Positions 45,897 through 55,266 are shown, counted from the first letter of the stretch. The stretch: DNA of 64,000 nt from Rhizobium sp. WSM4643 (GCF_025152745.1 NZ_CP104040.1:3902501-3966500), one strand, 5' to 3'. Numbers and translations: made by a program. Notes: generated from the letters alone by a model not told the origin.

Positions 45897-45962
45897 ATGA
45901 CCCAATTTTCATGCGCCGAAGGGCGCCGCACCGTCCTTGATGCCGCAACCTGGAGAGCCTGA
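45897..45962 (+). CDS. 21-codon leader ORF translationally coupled to the GH2 gene
   Basis: An ATG seven bases after a perfect AAGGAGG opens a 21-codon frame (starting MTQFSCAEGRRTVLDAATWR) that ends in TGA at 45960-45962, one base before the GH2 start (TGACATG). The GH2 gene's own site is the weaker GGAGAG inside this frame. It looks like a leader peptide or translational enhancer. It could also be the remnant of an older start region. No homologue is known to me. Confidence 0.5.
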   Translation: MTQFSCAEGRRTVLDAATWRA

Positions 45963-45963
45963 C

Positions 45964-48207
45964 ATGCGTTCCGTCGTTTCCTTCAACGAAGGCTGGAGTT
46001 TCCATGAGGGCTTCGGCCAGCGTTTGCTCGAAGCTTTCGATGCCGCCAAGTCGGTCAGCCTGCCGCATACCGCCGTCGAACTGCCCTTCAGCTATTTCGA
46101 TGAGACCAGCTATCAGCGCGCCTTCACCTATCAGAAGGTGCTGCGCTGGCTGCCGGAATTCGAGGGCCGCGAGATCTCGCTCGTCTTCGATGCCGCTATG
46201 GCCGACAGCGTCGTCTATCTGAACGGCGAAGAGATCATTGCCCATAAGGACGGCTACACGCCCTTCGAGGCCCGCCTCACCGGCAAGCTGGTCAAAGGCG
46301 AGAACCTCGTCACCGTCAAGATCGACGGCAGCGAAAACCCTGACATTCCCCCTTTCGGCGGCCGCATCGATTATCTGACCTATGCCGGCATCTACCGCGA
46401 CGTCTGGCTGAAGGTCACCAACCCGGTCTCGATCCGCAATCTCAAGATCGAAACCACCGACGTTCTTCGCCCAGAGAAATCGGCGACCATACGCGTCGAC
46501 ATCGCCAACCCCGAGGGCCGCAGCTTCTCGGCGACCGTCACCGCCACGCTGAAACAGGCCGACGGCACGGTGGTCGCCACTGCCGCAACCGAAACGATCG
46601 GCAGCCGCACCACGCTCTCCTTTGGCGGGCTCACCGGCATCGCTCTCTGGGACATCACCGATCCCACGCTCTATGACGTCACCGTCGAGCTCAGGACTGA
46701 ACACGGCTCCGACCGTCTTTCCACCCGGATCGGCTTCCGCACTGCCGAATTCACGCCGGAAGGTTTCCTGTTGAACGGCAAGCCGCTGAAGCTGCGCGGC
46801 CTCAATCGTCACCAGGCCTTCCCCTATGTCGGTTATGCCGCCGGCCGCTCCGCCCAAGAGCGTGACGCCGACATCATGAAGACGGTGCTGAAGTGCAATA
46901 TCGTCCGCACCTCGCATTATCCGCAGTCGAAATGGTTCCTCGACCGATGCGACGGGATCGGCCTGCTGGTCTTCGAAGAGATCCCTGGCTGGCAGCATAT
47001 CGGCGATGCCGAATGGCAGCAGGAATCGATCGAGAACGTTCGTCGCATGATCGAGCGCGACTGGAACCACCCCTCGATCATCATTTGGGGCGTGCGCATC
47101 AACGAGTCGCAGGATAATCACGATTTCTACGCCGAGACCAATCGCCTCGCCCGTGAACTCGACAGCACCCGCCAGACCGGCGGCGTGCGTTATCTCACCG
47201 AGAGCGAGCTGCTCGAAGACGTCTATACGATGAACGACTTCATCCTTGGCAATGAAGAGCTGCCGGGCGCCAACCGCCCGCGCACCGCCTTGCGCGCCCA
47301 GCAGGAAAATACCGGACTGTCCCATAAGGTGCCGTACCTCATCACCGAGTTCAACGGCCACATGCACCCGACGAAGATTTATGACCAGGAGCAGCGCCAG
47401 GCCGAGCATGTGCGCCGTCACCTGGAAGTGCTGAATGCCGCCTATGGCGACCCCGATATATCCGGCGCCATCGGCTGGTGCATGTTCGATTACAACACCC
47501 ACAAGGATTTCGGCTCCGGCGACCGCATCTGCTATCACGGCGTGATGGACATGTTCCGCGAGCCGAAATTCGCGGCCTATGCCTATATCAGCCAGTGTGA
47601 CCCTTCCGAGGAGATCGTCATGCAGCCGGTGACCTTCTGGGCGCGCGGCGAACGCAATATCGGCGGCGTGCTGCCGCTGATCATCCTGACCAACTGCGAC
47701 GAGGTGGAGCTGCAATATGGCTCGCTCAGCAAGCGCATCGGTCCGGACCGCGAGAACTATCCGCATCTGCCGCATCCGCCCGTCGTGCTCGACCATCGGC
47801 ACTTCACCGCCGATGAGCTCGGCACCTGGGGTCTCGAGTGGATCGACGGCACTTTCACCGGCTATATCGGCGGCGAGCCGGTGGCCAGCCTGACGCTGGC
47901 GGCCGATCCGCTGCCGACGACACTGGAAGTCGTTGCCGATAGCTCGACGCTGAAGGCCCGTGAACGCGACAGCACGCGCGTCATCATCCGCGCCCTCGAC
48001 CAGCGCGGCCAGCGCCTGCCTTTCATGAACGACAGCATTTCGCTGAAGGTTCACGGCCCGGCCAGGATCGTCGGACCGACCAATGTGCCGCTGCAGGGCG
48101 GCACCGCCGGCTTCTGGCTGGAGGCGACGGGGTTTACCGGCGAGATCACCGTCGAAGCGGTCTCCACGCGTTTCGCGCCGGTGACACTCGGTGTCACGGC
48201 TGCCTGA
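45964..48207 (+). CDS. Glycoside hydrolase family 2 (beta-galactosidase/beta-glucuronidase-like)
   Basis: A 747-residue GH2 enzyme. The N-terminal sugar-binding domain contains WLPEFEGREISLVFDAAMAD and the loop PPFGGRIDYLTYAGIYRDVW. An immunoglobulin-like domain and the catalytic barrel follow. The acid/base is E381 in GVRINES and the nucleophile E462 in ITEFNGH. A C-terminal beta domain (from about 640) resembles bacterial Ig-like modules. No signal peptide, so it works in the cytoplasm on imported glycosides. The convergent CUT1 transporter is the likely importer. Galactoside or glucuronide specificity cannot be decided. Confidence 0.9.
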   Translation: MRSVVSFNEGWSFHEGFGQRLLEAFDAAKSVSLPHTAVELPFSYFDETSYQRAFTYQKVLRWLPEFEGREISLVFDAAMADSVVYLNGEEIIAHKDGYTPFEARLTGKLVKGENLVTVKIDGSENPDIPPFGGRIDYLTYAGIYRDVWLKVTNPVSIRNLKIETTDVLRPEKSATIRVDIANPEGRSFSATVTATLKQADGTVVATAATETIGSRTTLSFGGLTGIALWDITDPTLYDVTVELRTEHGSDRLSTRIGFRTAEFTPEGFLLNGKPLKLRGLNRHQAFPYVGYAAGRSAQERDADIMKTVLKCNIVRTSHYPQSKWFLDRCDGIGLLVFEEIPGWQHIGDAEWQQESIENVRRMIERDWNHPSIIIWGVRINESQDNHDFYAETNRLARELDSTRQTGGVRYLTESELLEDVYTMNDFILGNEELPGANRPRTALRAQQENTGLSHKVPYLITEFNGHMHPTKIYDQEQRQAEHVRRHLEVLNAAYGDPDISGAIGWCMFDYNTHKDFGSGDRICYHGVMDMFREPKFAAYAYISQCDPSEEIVMQPVTFWARGERNIGGVLPLIILTNCDEVELQYGSLSKRIGPDRENYPHLPHPPVVLDHRHFTADELGTWGLEWIDGTFTGYIGGEPVASLTLAADPLPTTLEVVADSSTLKARERDSTRVIIRALDQRGQRLPFMNDSISLKVHGPARIVGPTNVPLQGGTAGFWLEATGFTGEITVEAVSTRFAPVTLGVTAA

Positions 48208-48213
48208 CGGTCG

Positions 48214-49329
48214 TCACGCGATCCGCGCCTGGCTCGCCGGATCGAAGAACACGGCCTTGTCGAGATTGAAGGCCAGGCGGGTTTGTTGTCCGGGAGCGAT
48301 GCCGGTATCGGCGCGCAGGCGGGCGACGACGGATTTGCCGCCGAGCTTGGTGACGGCGAAGGTGTCGGAGCCGGCCGGTTCGACCACCTCGATCAGGCAA
48401 TCGCCCTCGGTCAGCGCGCGCGCCTTGCGGTCGGCGCCATCGGGATCGGTCAAGGCCTCGGGGCGGATGCCGAAGATCACCTGTCTGCCGGTATAGGCGG
48501 TCAGGCCGTGATTGCCTGAGATGACCGGGAGCCTGAGCGGGGCGGCATTCGGCCGCTCCAGCGAGACTTCGAGACCGCCGGCGCCGTTTTCGACGGTGGC
48601 GGTCAAGAGGTTCATCGCCGGCGATCCCATGAAGTCGGCAACGAAGATGTTGGAGGGGCTGTTATAGATCTCGGCCGGCGTGCCGAACTGCTGCAGCACG
48701 CCGTCCTTCAACACGGCGATCTTGGTCGCCAGCGTCATCGCCTCGATCTGGTCATGGGTGACATAGACGAAGGTGGTGCCCATGCGCTGATGCAGCCGCT
48801 TGATCTCGGTGCGCATGTCGACGCGCAGCTTGGCGTCGAGATTGGAGAGCGGCTCGTCGAACAGGAAGACCTGCGGATTGCGCACCAGCGCCCTTCCCAT
48901 GGCGACACGCTGGCGCTGGCCGCCGGAGAGCTGGCTCGGCTTGCGGTCGAGCAGATGGCCGATCTGCAGCATGTCGGAGACCTGGGCGATCGCCCTGGCC
49001 CGCTCCTCCTTCGGCACGCCGCGGATCTCCATGCCGAAGGCGATGTTGCCCGCCACCGTCATGTTCGGATAGAGCGCATAGGACTGGAACACCATGGCGA
49101 TGTCGCGCTTGGAAGGATGCAGACCGCTGATGTCGCGCCCGTCGATCCTGATATCGCCGGAGGTGATCGTCTCCAGCCCGGCAATGGTGTTGAGCAGGGT
49201 GGACTTGCCGCAGCCGGACGGGCCGACCAGCACGAGAAAGCCGCCCTTTTCGAGTTCGAGGTCGATCCCCTTGAGAATGTCGACGGCGCCGAAGCGCTTT
49301 TTGAGACCGGAGATTTCGAGGAAGGCCAT
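48214..49329 (-). CDS. CUT1 sugar ABC transporter ATP-binding protein (MalK/UgpC-type)
   Basis: A 371-residue ATPase. The Walker A is GPSGCGKST, the signature LSGGQRQR and the Walker [12 protein letters not shown], followed by the MalK-type regulatory region with GIRPEAL. It is the fourth gene of the binding protein-permease-permease-ATPase operon and ends six bases from the convergent GH2 gene. Confidence 0.9.
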   Translation of the reverse strand: MAFLEISGLKKRFGAVDILKGIDLELEKGGFLVLVGPSGCGKSTLLNTIAGLETITSGDIRIDGRDISGLHPSKRDIAMVFQSYALYPNMTVAGNIAFGMEIRGVPKEERARAIAQVSDMLQIGHLLDRKPSQLSGGQRQRVAMGRALVRNPQVFLFDEPLSNLDAKLRVDMRTEIKRLHQRMGTTFVYVTHDQIEAMTLATKIAVLKDGVLQQFGTPAEIYNSPSNIFVADFMGSPAMNLLTATVENGAGGLEVSLERPNAAPLRLPVISGNHGLTAYTGRQVIFGIRPEALTDPDGADRKARALTEGDCLIEVVEPAGSDTFAVTKLGGKSVVARLRADTGIAPGQQTRLAFNLDKAVFFDPASQARIA

Positions 49330-49332
49330 GGA

Positions 49333-50316
49333 TTACCCTTTGACAGCGCCCGCCATCAGACCGCGCACGAAGTAGCGGCCGGCGAGGATATAGACGATGA
49401 GCGTCGGCACGGCGGCAATCATCGCCGCCGCCATGTTGACATTGTATTCGACGACGCCCGTCGAGGTGTTGACGACATTGTTCAGCGCCACCGTCATCGG
49501 CATGGATTCGCCGGTGCCGGCGTAAGCCGAGGCAAACAGGAAGTCGTTCCAGATATTGGTGAACTGGTAGATCACCGTGACGACGATGATCGGCAGCGAG
49601 TTCGGCAGCATGATGCGGCGGAAGATCTGGAAGAAGCTGGCGCCATCGACCTGGGCGGCCCGGACCAGCTCGGTCGGAAAGGCCTCGTAGAAATTGCGGA
49701 AGAACAGCGTCGTGAAGCCGAGGCCATAGACGACATGGACGAAGACCAGATTGACCGTCGGATTGCCGAAGCCGAAGCTCAAACCCGTGGCGTTCTGCAG
49801 TGTGGCGCCGAAGCGGCCGAGCGAGCCGAGGATCGTTGCCATCGGCAGCAGCACCGACTGGAACGGAATGAAGCAGGCAAACAGCATCAGCCCGAACACC
49901 AGCGTGTGGCCGGGAAAGCGCCATTTGGTCAGCACATAACCGTTCAGCGCCCCCATGATGGTGGAGATCGCGACCGCCGGCACCACCATCTTGATCGAGT
50001 TCCAGAAGTAGCCCTTGATGCCGGCGCAGGTCAGCCCGACGCAGGTCTCGCCCCAGGCCTTGATCCAGGGATCGAAGGTCGGCGCTTGCGGCAGCGCCAG
50101 CATGTTGCCGTTCTGGATCTCGTCCATGGTCTTGAACGAGGTCGTCAGCATGACGAAGAGCGGCATCAGATAGAGGACGGCGAAGATCAGCAGCAGGCCG
50201 TAGATGACGGTGCGGCCGATCCAGCGGGTGTTGTCATTCCTGTTGTCGCGGGCCTGTGGCAGCGTTGCAGTCGAGGTTGCTGCCAAGGTCTGGGTTGAAG
50301 AGGTCACGCTGCTCAT
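49333..50316 (-). CDS. CUT1 sugar ABC transporter permease (MalG-type)
   Basis: A 327-residue permease. After a polar N-terminal lead of about 30 residues come six membrane segments. The EAA loop is RAAQVDGASFFQIFRRIMLP and the end GRYFVRGLMAGAVKG is typical. Its ATG overlaps the other permease's stop (ATGA). An unusually long periplasmic loop (ETCVGLTCAGIKGYF) with two cysteines matches glucose/mannose-type systems of the GtsABC group. Confidence 0.9.
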   Translation of the reverse strand: MSSVTSSTQTLAATSTATLPQARDNRNDNTRWIGRTVIYGLLLIFAVLYLMPLFVMLTTSFKTMDEIQNGNMLALPQAPTFDPWIKAWGETCVGLTCAGIKGYFWNSIKMVVPAVAISTIMGALNGYVLTKWRFPGHTLVFGLMLFACFIPFQSVLLPMATILGSLGRFGATLQNATGLSFGFGNPTVNLVFVHVVYGLGFTTLFFRNFYEAFPTELVRAAQVDGASFFQIFRRIMLPNSLPIIVVTVIYQFTNIWNDFLFASAYAGTGESMPMTVALNNVVNTSTGVVEYNVNMAAAMIAAVPTLIVYILAGRYFVRGLMAGAVKG

Positions 50317-51266
50317 CGCGCCTTCTCCTTCAGTTCGGAATAGAGATAGGGAACGATGATCGCCGAGATGGTCATCAGCATGATGATGGCGCTGGCCGAG
50401 CCGACGGCCATTTCGTTGCGCTTGAAGGTGTATTCATACATGAAGTTGGACGGCAGCCAGGCCGAGCCGCCGGGACCGCCGGAGGTCAGCGCCACCACCA
50501 GGTCGTAGGACTTGATCGCCATATGGGCGAGCACGATGAAGGCCGAGAGAAAGATCGGCCGCAGCAGCGGAATGACGATGCGCCGATAAAGCTGGAATGG
50601 CGAGGCGCCATCGATCTGGGCGGCCTTCATGATCTCGCCGTCGATACCGCGTAAGCCCGCCAGGAACATCGCCATGACGAAGCCCGACGCCTGCCAGACG
50701 CCGGCAATGACGACGGTATAGATGACGAAGTCCTTGTTCTTGATCCAGTCGAAGTGGAAACTGGTCCAGCCGAAATGGTGCAGCGTCTGTTCCAGCCCGA
50801 GGCCGGGATCGAGGAACCATTTCCAGGCAACGCCGGTGACGATGAACGAAAGCGCCATCGGATAGAGGAAGATCGGTCGGAGCAGACCCTCGCCGCGGAT
50901 CTTCTGGTCGAGCAGGATGGCGAGAAACAGGCCGAGCGCCAGGCAGATGCCGATATAGAGGAAGCCGAAGATCGCCATGTTGGTGATCGAGGTGTACCAG
51001 GACGACGGCGGATCGCTCTCGAAGGTCCAGCGCCACAGCCGCTGATAGGCGCGTGCGCCGGTCAGCGCATAGGAGGGAAAGGTCTTGGAATTGGTGAACG
51101 ACAGATAGGCCGTCCAGACGATGAAGCCGTAGACGAAGATGATGGTGATGACGAAGCTCGGCGCCAAGACGATCTTCGGCAGCGCATCCTGCAGCCGGCC
51201 CCGCAACGAGATCGCCGTCGATTGCCGCGGCGTCAGAACCGGATCGGTGGTCGCAACGGTGCTCAT
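50313..51266 (-). CDS. CUT1 sugar ABC transporter permease (MalF-type)
   Basis: A 317-residue permease with six membrane segments. The EAA loop is KAAQIDGASPFQLYRRIVIP. GGGAGGAG precedes the ATG at 51266. It closely resembles the glucose-type GtsB permeases (PSYALTGARAYQRLW, LTSGGPGGSAWLPS). It is separated from the binding-protein gene by a GC-rich hairpin. Confidence 0.9.
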   Translation of the reverse strand: MSTVATTDPVLTPRQSTAISLRGRLQDALPKIVLAPSFVITIIFVYGFIVWTAYLSFTNSKTFPSYALTGARAYQRLWRWTFESDPPSSWYTSITNMAIFGFLYIGICLALGLFLAILLDQKIRGEGLLRPIFLYPMALSFIVTGVAWKWFLDPGLGLEQTLHHFGWTSFHFDWIKNKDFVIYTVVIAGVWQASGFVMAMFLAGLRGIDGEIMKAAQIDGASPFQLYRRIVIPLLRPIFLSAFIVLAHMAIKSYDLVVALTSGGPGGSAWLPSNFMYEYTFKRNEMAVGSASAIIMLMTISAIIVPYLYSELKEKAR

Positions 51267-51338
51267 AAAATCTCCTCCCTTCCCGCATGATCGGCTTTGC
51301 CGACCGCCCCCGCCTGATCGGTCACGATGTGATCGCCG

Positions 51339-52667
51339 TCATAGGATCGTTGGGGTCTGAAGCTTCCCCGCGAGATGCGGGGAAGCATTGTCATCACACC
51401 TGGTCTCAGCGGGCGTCGTCGATCGCCTGGACGAGCTGCTTGACGGCTTCGTCGGAGGTCTTGATCTGACCGTGGACGAACTTCGAGACGACATCCTTGT
51501 AGGCATTGGCAATCGCCGCGGCGGGGCGCCGTAGCCTTGCGCCAGCGAGCCGAACAGCGTGCCGCCCTCGTTGGCTGCCTTCAGATCGGCGATGCCCTTC
51601 TTGCCGCAAGCGTCGAAGTCGGTATCGGGAACGTCGGTACGAGCCGGCACCGAACCCTTGACGACGTTGAAGGCCGACTGGAAGCTCTTCGACAGCGTTG
51701 CCTTCGCCAGCGCCACCTGCGCCGCCTTGCGGTCGTCGGGAACGTTGAACATGCCGAACATGTCGGAGTTGTAGACCACGCTGCCGTCGGTGCCGGGGAA
51801 GCGGTAGCACAGGAAGTCGGTGTTAGGCTTCTTCTTGGCGGCGACGAATTCGCCCTTGGCCCAGTCGCCCATCACCTGCACCAGCGCGTCACCCTTGATG
51901 ACCATGGCGGTCGCCAGGTTCCAGTCGCGGCCCGAGAAGTTCGGGTCGACATATTTGATGATCGTGGCCAGGTTATCGAAGGACTTCTTCATCGTGTCGG
52001 ACTTCAGCGATTCCTCGTCGAGGTCGTTGAAGGCCTTCTTGTAGAACTCAGGCCCGCCGGTCGACAGCACGATGGAATCGAACATCGTCGCCTCCTGCCA
52101 ATTCTGGCCGCCAAGCGCCAGCGGGATGACGCCGGCGGCCTTAGCCTTGTCGAGCAGTGCGATCAGTTCGTCGAAGGTCTTCGGCTGGGTGCCGCCGATC
52201 TTGTCCATGACAGCCTTGTTGATCCACAGCCAGTTGACCGAATGGACGTTGACGGGGGCTGCGACCCACTTGCCGTCATAGACCGAGAACTTCTGCAGGG
52301 CCGCCGGAACCGACTTGTCCCAGCCTTCCTTCTTGGCCGTCTCCGTCAGATCGCCCATGACGCCGGCCTGGGCATAATCGAGCACGGTATAGCCGAGCAT
52401 CTGCGAGGCCGTCGGATAGGTGCCGGCCGCCACCATCGCCTTCAGCGCCGTCATCGCCGCATCGCCGCCACCGCCGGCCACCGGCACGTCCTTCCAGGCA
52501 TACCCTTCCTTCGAAAGATCCTGCTTCAGAACGTTCAGCGCCGCTGCCTCGCCGCCCGACGTCCACCAGTGCAGCATCTGTACTTCCTTGACATCGGCGG
52601 CGTGGGCCGCACTGAGGCCAGCCATCATCACGACAGCAACAGCTGCCGAGCTCAAAAACTTGCGCAT
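51339..52667 (-). CDS. CUT1 sugar-binding protein, frameshifted near the C terminus
   Basis: A family 1 binding protein of the GtsA/glucose type ([19 protein letters not shown] after a signal peptide cut at AHAA; GGGAGG before the ATG at 52667). Up to [15 protein letters not shown] the frame is normal. It then turns into a serine/arginine-rich tail ending at 51339. The +1 frame gives the expected amphipathic end ([20 protein letters not shown]...LVQAIDDAR) stopping at 51406. Adding one G in CCGCCGCGGCG (near 51520) restores it. The as-read tail also runs through the intergenic hairpin at 51362-51386, which supports 51406 as the true end. Confidence 0.85.
   Translation of the reverse strand: MRKFLSSAAVAVVMMAGLSAAHAADVKEVQMLHWWTSGGEAAALNVLKQDLSKEGYAWKDVPVAGGGGDAAMTALKAMVAAGTYPTASQMLGYTVLDYAQAGVMGDLTETAKKEGWDKSVPAALQKFSVYDGKWVAAPVNVHSVNWLWINKAVMDKIGGTQPKTFDELIALLDKAKAAGVIPLALGGQNWQEATMFDSIVLSTGGPEFYKKAFNDLDEESLKSDTMKKSFDNLATIIKYVDPNFSGRDWNLATAMVIKGDALVQVMGDWAKGEFVAAKKKPNTDFLCYRFPGTDGSVVYNSDMFGMFNVPDDRKAAQVALAKATLSKSFQSAFNVVKGSVPARTDVPDTDFDACGKKGIADLKAANEGGTLFGSLAQGYGAPPRRLPMPTRMSSRSSSTVRSRPPTKPSSSSSRRSTTPAETRCDDNASPHLAGKLQTPTIL
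51362..51386 (-). other. Hairpin after the CUT1 binding-protein gene
   Basis: GCTTCCCCGC (51362-51371) and GCGGGGAAGC (51377-51386) form a perfect 10-bp stem with a 5-base loop, no T-run. It lies between the corrected binding-protein stop (51406) and the permease start (51266). Confidence 0.65.
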
Positions 52668-52771
52668 GAATTTCCTCCCGTTTGCAAATCGGCGGCGGGA
52701 CCTCCCTGCCGCCCGATGCCTCCCGCTCTTGCAGCGGTCAGCATACGGCCGCACTCCTCCGCGCGGTTGCT

Positions 52772-52906
52772 AATTTAAAACGTTATAAGTCATTGGCCGT
52801 CAAGCCTCTCTCGACAGTCGAGAAAAATATAGCTATTTCGCCATTATATTGAATTTGCTACGAATTATATTCGTGACTAACAAAACGCTGAAATTTAAAA
52901 CGTTTT
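52772..52906. promoter_or_regulatory. Two LacI-type operators between the transporter operon and its regulator
   Basis: AATTTAAAACGTT occurs twice, at 52772-52784 and 52892-52904, exactly 120 bases apart. The second is part of the palindrome AAAACGTTTT, with the central CG typical of LacI-family operators; the first continues as TAAAACGTTATA. One lies near each divergent start. The remaining sequence from 52671 to 52973 is AT-rich promoter DNA without a gene. Confidence 0.65.
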
Positions 52907-52973
52907 CATTCGTCGATTGCTTGCTGAAAACGTCGTGTTATTGTGTCGGCAAATCCAGCATGGAAAACCAAGG

Positions 52974-54026
52974 GTGACCGAACCGTCCCGACCGCAGCGC
53001 GGCGAAAATCTCGATATCACGCATAAGCGCGGCAAGCCGACCTTGCGAACGATCGCCACGATCGCCGGCCTTGCGGTGACGACGGTGTCACGGGCGCTTT
53101 CCGATGCGCCGCAGATTTCGCTCGAGACCCGTCAACGGGTGCACCGCATCGCCCGCGAGATCGGCTACCTCCCCGACCGCGCCGCGCAACGTCTGAAGAC
53201 CGGCCGCACCAACGTCATCGCCATCTTGCTCGATTCGCACGAGGAAGTGGTCGGTTTCAGTACCTCGATCATGTACGGCATCGCCAAGGCGCTGAAGGAG
53301 ACCTCCTACCATCTTGTCGTCGCCCCGAACTTCCTGTCGACGACCGATATCGAGGCCGCCGAATACATCATCCGCAACCATCTCGCCGACGGGCTGATCT
53401 TCACGCGCACCGAACCGCTCGATGCCCGCGTCCGCCTGCTGCTCGAAACCGGCTTTCCCTTTGTCTGCCACGGCCGCACCGAATTTTCGACGCCGCACCC
53501 CTATGTCGACTACGACAATTTCACCTTTGCCTATGAGGCGGCGCGCCGGCTGATCGCCAAGGGCCGCAAAAAGGTAATGGTGATCCTGCCGCCAAAACGG
53601 TTGACCTTCTGCCAGCATATCCTGCACGGCTTCATGACGGCGGTGCGGGAGGCAGGCATTGCCTATGAAATCCCCGAGGCAGTCGATCTCGATACACCGG
53701 CAGACGTGCTGCGCGACTTCATCCGCAGCCGCGCTGATGCCCCGGATGCTCCTGATGGTTTCATCTGTCCCGGCGAAGTTTCGGCGCTCGCCGTCATCAG
53801 CGGCATGAGCGATGCCGGCCGCATACTCGCCGTCGATTACGATATCGTCGCAAAGGAGACGTCCCGCCTTCTCACCCAGCTGCAGCCGAAGGTCGACACT
53901 ATCCACGAGGACCTGACGGCGGCCGGCGAGGATCTGGGACGCATGCTGCTGCAGCGCATCAGCAATCCGGACGCCGAGGATCTGCAGCTCCTGCTGCCGC
54001 CGCAGATCAACTTTCCGATCGGTTAG
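52974..54026 (+). CDS. LacI-family regulator of the CUT1 sugar transporter
   Basis: About 350 residues. The helix-turn-helix is PTLRTIATIAGLAVTTVSRALSD-like and the hinge GRTNVIAILL leads into a periplasmic-binding-protein-type ligand domain. GTG 52974 is taken as the start because it gives a short polar lead before the domain, but its AAGG is adjacent rather than spaced; TTG 52917 is an alternative. Divergent from the binding-protein gene, with two operator-like AAAACGTT sites in the gap, so it probably controls that operon and itself. Confidence 0.85.
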   Translation: MTEPSRPQRGENLDITHKRGKPTLRTIATIAGLAVTTVSRALSDAPQISLETRQRVHRIAREIGYLPDRAAQRLKTGRTNVIAILLDSHEEVVGFSTSIMYGIAKALKETSYHLVVAPNFLSTTDIEAAEYIIRNHLADGLIFTRTEPLDARVRLLLETGFPFVCHGRTEFSTPHPYVDYDNFTFAYEAARRLIAKGRKKVMVILPPKRLTFCQHILHGFMTAVREAGIAYEIPEAVDLDTPADVLRDFIRSRADAPDAPDGFICPGEVSALAVISGMSDAGRILAVDYDIVAKETSRLLTQLQPKVDTIHEDLTAAGEDLGRMLLQRISNPDAEDLQLLLPPQINFPIG

Positions 54027-54159
54027 GCTACTCGGCTATGGGAGGCGCTAGCACCCCGAAGCCACCGCCGTGAAATCAATGTCATCTCATCGTTTAATGA
54101 CGCTCACGCTTCAAAACTGTTTCCATGACGCGTGATTTGTCCTAGAAGCACCGCGTAAT

Positions 54160-54190
54160 CCGGTCGCAGCCCACCCGGTCAAAACAAGGG
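54160..54190 (+). promoter_or_regulatory. Putative class I preQ1 riboswitch of queCDE
   Basis: CCGG (54160-54163), a GTCGCAG-containing loop, CCGG (54175-54178) and the tail CAAAACAAGGG (54180-54190) reproduce the small H-type pseudoknot of class I preQ1 aptamers. From memory the tail CAAAACAAGG and the loop GGTCGCAG are the same as in the well-studied Thermoanaerobacter tengcongensis aptamer. The AAGGG of the tail is also the ribosome binding site, nine bases before the queC ATG, so ligand binding would block translation. Confidence 0.65.
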
Positions 54191-54199
54191 ATCCAAAAT

Positions 54200-54910
54200 A
54201 TGAAAACCATCGTCGTCTGCTCCGGCGGACTGGACTCCGTTTCGCTTGCTCATAAGGTAGCGACGGAAAAACAACTTATCGGTCTCGTCTCCTTCGACTA
54301 CGGCCAACGGCATCGCAAGGAACTCGACTTCGCCGCCAGATGTGCCTTACGCCTCTCCGTTCCCCATCATATCATCGACATCGCCGGCATCGGCGGCCAT
54401 CTCAGCGGATCGGCCCTGACAGACAATGTCGAGGTTCCGGATGGCCACTACGCCGAGGAAACCATGAAAGCCACCGTCGTGCCCAACCGCAATGCCATCA
54501 TGCTGGCAATCGCATTCGGTCTAGCTGCGGCGCAAAAAGCAGATGCCGTTGCCGTCGCCGTGCATGGCGGCGACCACTTCATCTATCCGGACTGCCGGCC
54601 TGGCTTCATCGATGCCTTCCAGCGCATGCAGAACGAAGCGCTGGACGGTTATGCCAGCGTGAAACTGCTGGCCCCCTACGTCGATGTTTCCAAAGCCGCG
54701 ATCGTTGTTGACGGCGAAAAACACGGCACGCCGTTTTCGGAAACCTGGTCCTGCTACAAAGGCGGCGAACTTCACTGTGGGCGCTGCGGAACCTGCGTGG
54801 AACGCCGCGAAGCGTTCCATCTTGCCAATGTTCCCGATCCCACGGAGTACGAAGACCCGGACTTTTGGAGAGCGGCCGTGTCGCGATACTCGGCCACGGA
54901 GGTGCGTTGA
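54200..54910 (+). CDS. queC: 7-cyano-7-deazaguanine synthase
   Basis: A 236-residue enzyme that converts 7-carboxy-7-deazaguanine to preQ0 in queuosine biosynthesis. The PP-loop ATP motif is CSGGLDSVSLA at the N terminus. Blocks FDYGQRHRKELDFA and VVPNRNAIMLAIAFGLA follow, and the zinc cysteines are in CYKGGELHCGRCGTCVERR. The start has AAGGG within a probable preQ1 riboswitch. Its TGA overlaps the queD ATG (TGATG). First gene of a tight queCDE operon. Confidence 0.95.
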   Translation: MKTIVVCSGGLDSVSLAHKVATEKQLIGLVSFDYGQRHRKELDFAARCALRLSVPHHIIDIAGIGGHLSGSALTDNVEVPDGHYAEETMKATVVPNRNAIMLAIAFGLAAAQKADAVAVAVHGGDHFIYPDCRPGFIDAFQRMQNEALDGYASVKLLAPYVDVSKAAIVVDGEKHGTPFSETWSCYKGGELHCGRCGTCVERREAFHLANVPDPTEYEDPDFWRAAVSRYSATEVR

Positions 54911-55266
54911 TGTACCGCATCACCAAGGAGTTTCATCTCTCCGCCTCCCATCAATTGGATCACCTGCCTGTCGACCATCAATGTGCTCGGCTCCACGGTC
55001 ACAACTACGTCGTCGTCGTCGAACTGGCTGCGGAAAACCTGAATGATGATGGCTTCGTCCGTGACTATCACGACCTCTCGCCGCTCAAACGCTATATCGA
55101 CGAAACTTTCGATCATCGTCACCTGAACGATGTCTTCGGCCATTCGAAAGTTACGTCGGAGTTCCTGGCAAGGCACTTTTACGACTGGTGCAAACAGCGC
55201 TTCCCGGAGACATCGTCCGTTCGCGTCAGCGAGACCCCTAAAACCTGGGCGGAGTACAGGCCGTGA
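54910..55266 (+). CDS. queD: 6-carboxy-5,6,7,8-tetrahydropterin synthase
   Basis: A 118-residue member of the 6-pyruvoyltetrahydropterin synthase family; it makes 6-carboxytetrahydropterin from dihydroneopterin triphosphate. Zinc histidines are in SASHQL and LHGHNY, and the catalytic cysteine in HQCARLHG. The downstream DYHDL and DHRHLND blocks are conserved. It is coupled to queC by TGATG and to queE by an overlapping GTGA. Confidence 0.95.
   Translation: MYRITKEFHLSASHQLDHLPVDHQCARLHGHNYVVVVELAAENLNDDGFVRDYHDLSPLKRYIDETFDHRHLNDVFGHSKVTSEFLARHFYDWCKQRFPETSSVRVSETPKTWAEYRP

Noticed and set aside
45895..48054. Open frame of about 720 codons antisense to the GH2 gene
   Set aside because: The sense strand has catalytic residues and a ribosome binding site; the antisense product has no recognisable motif.
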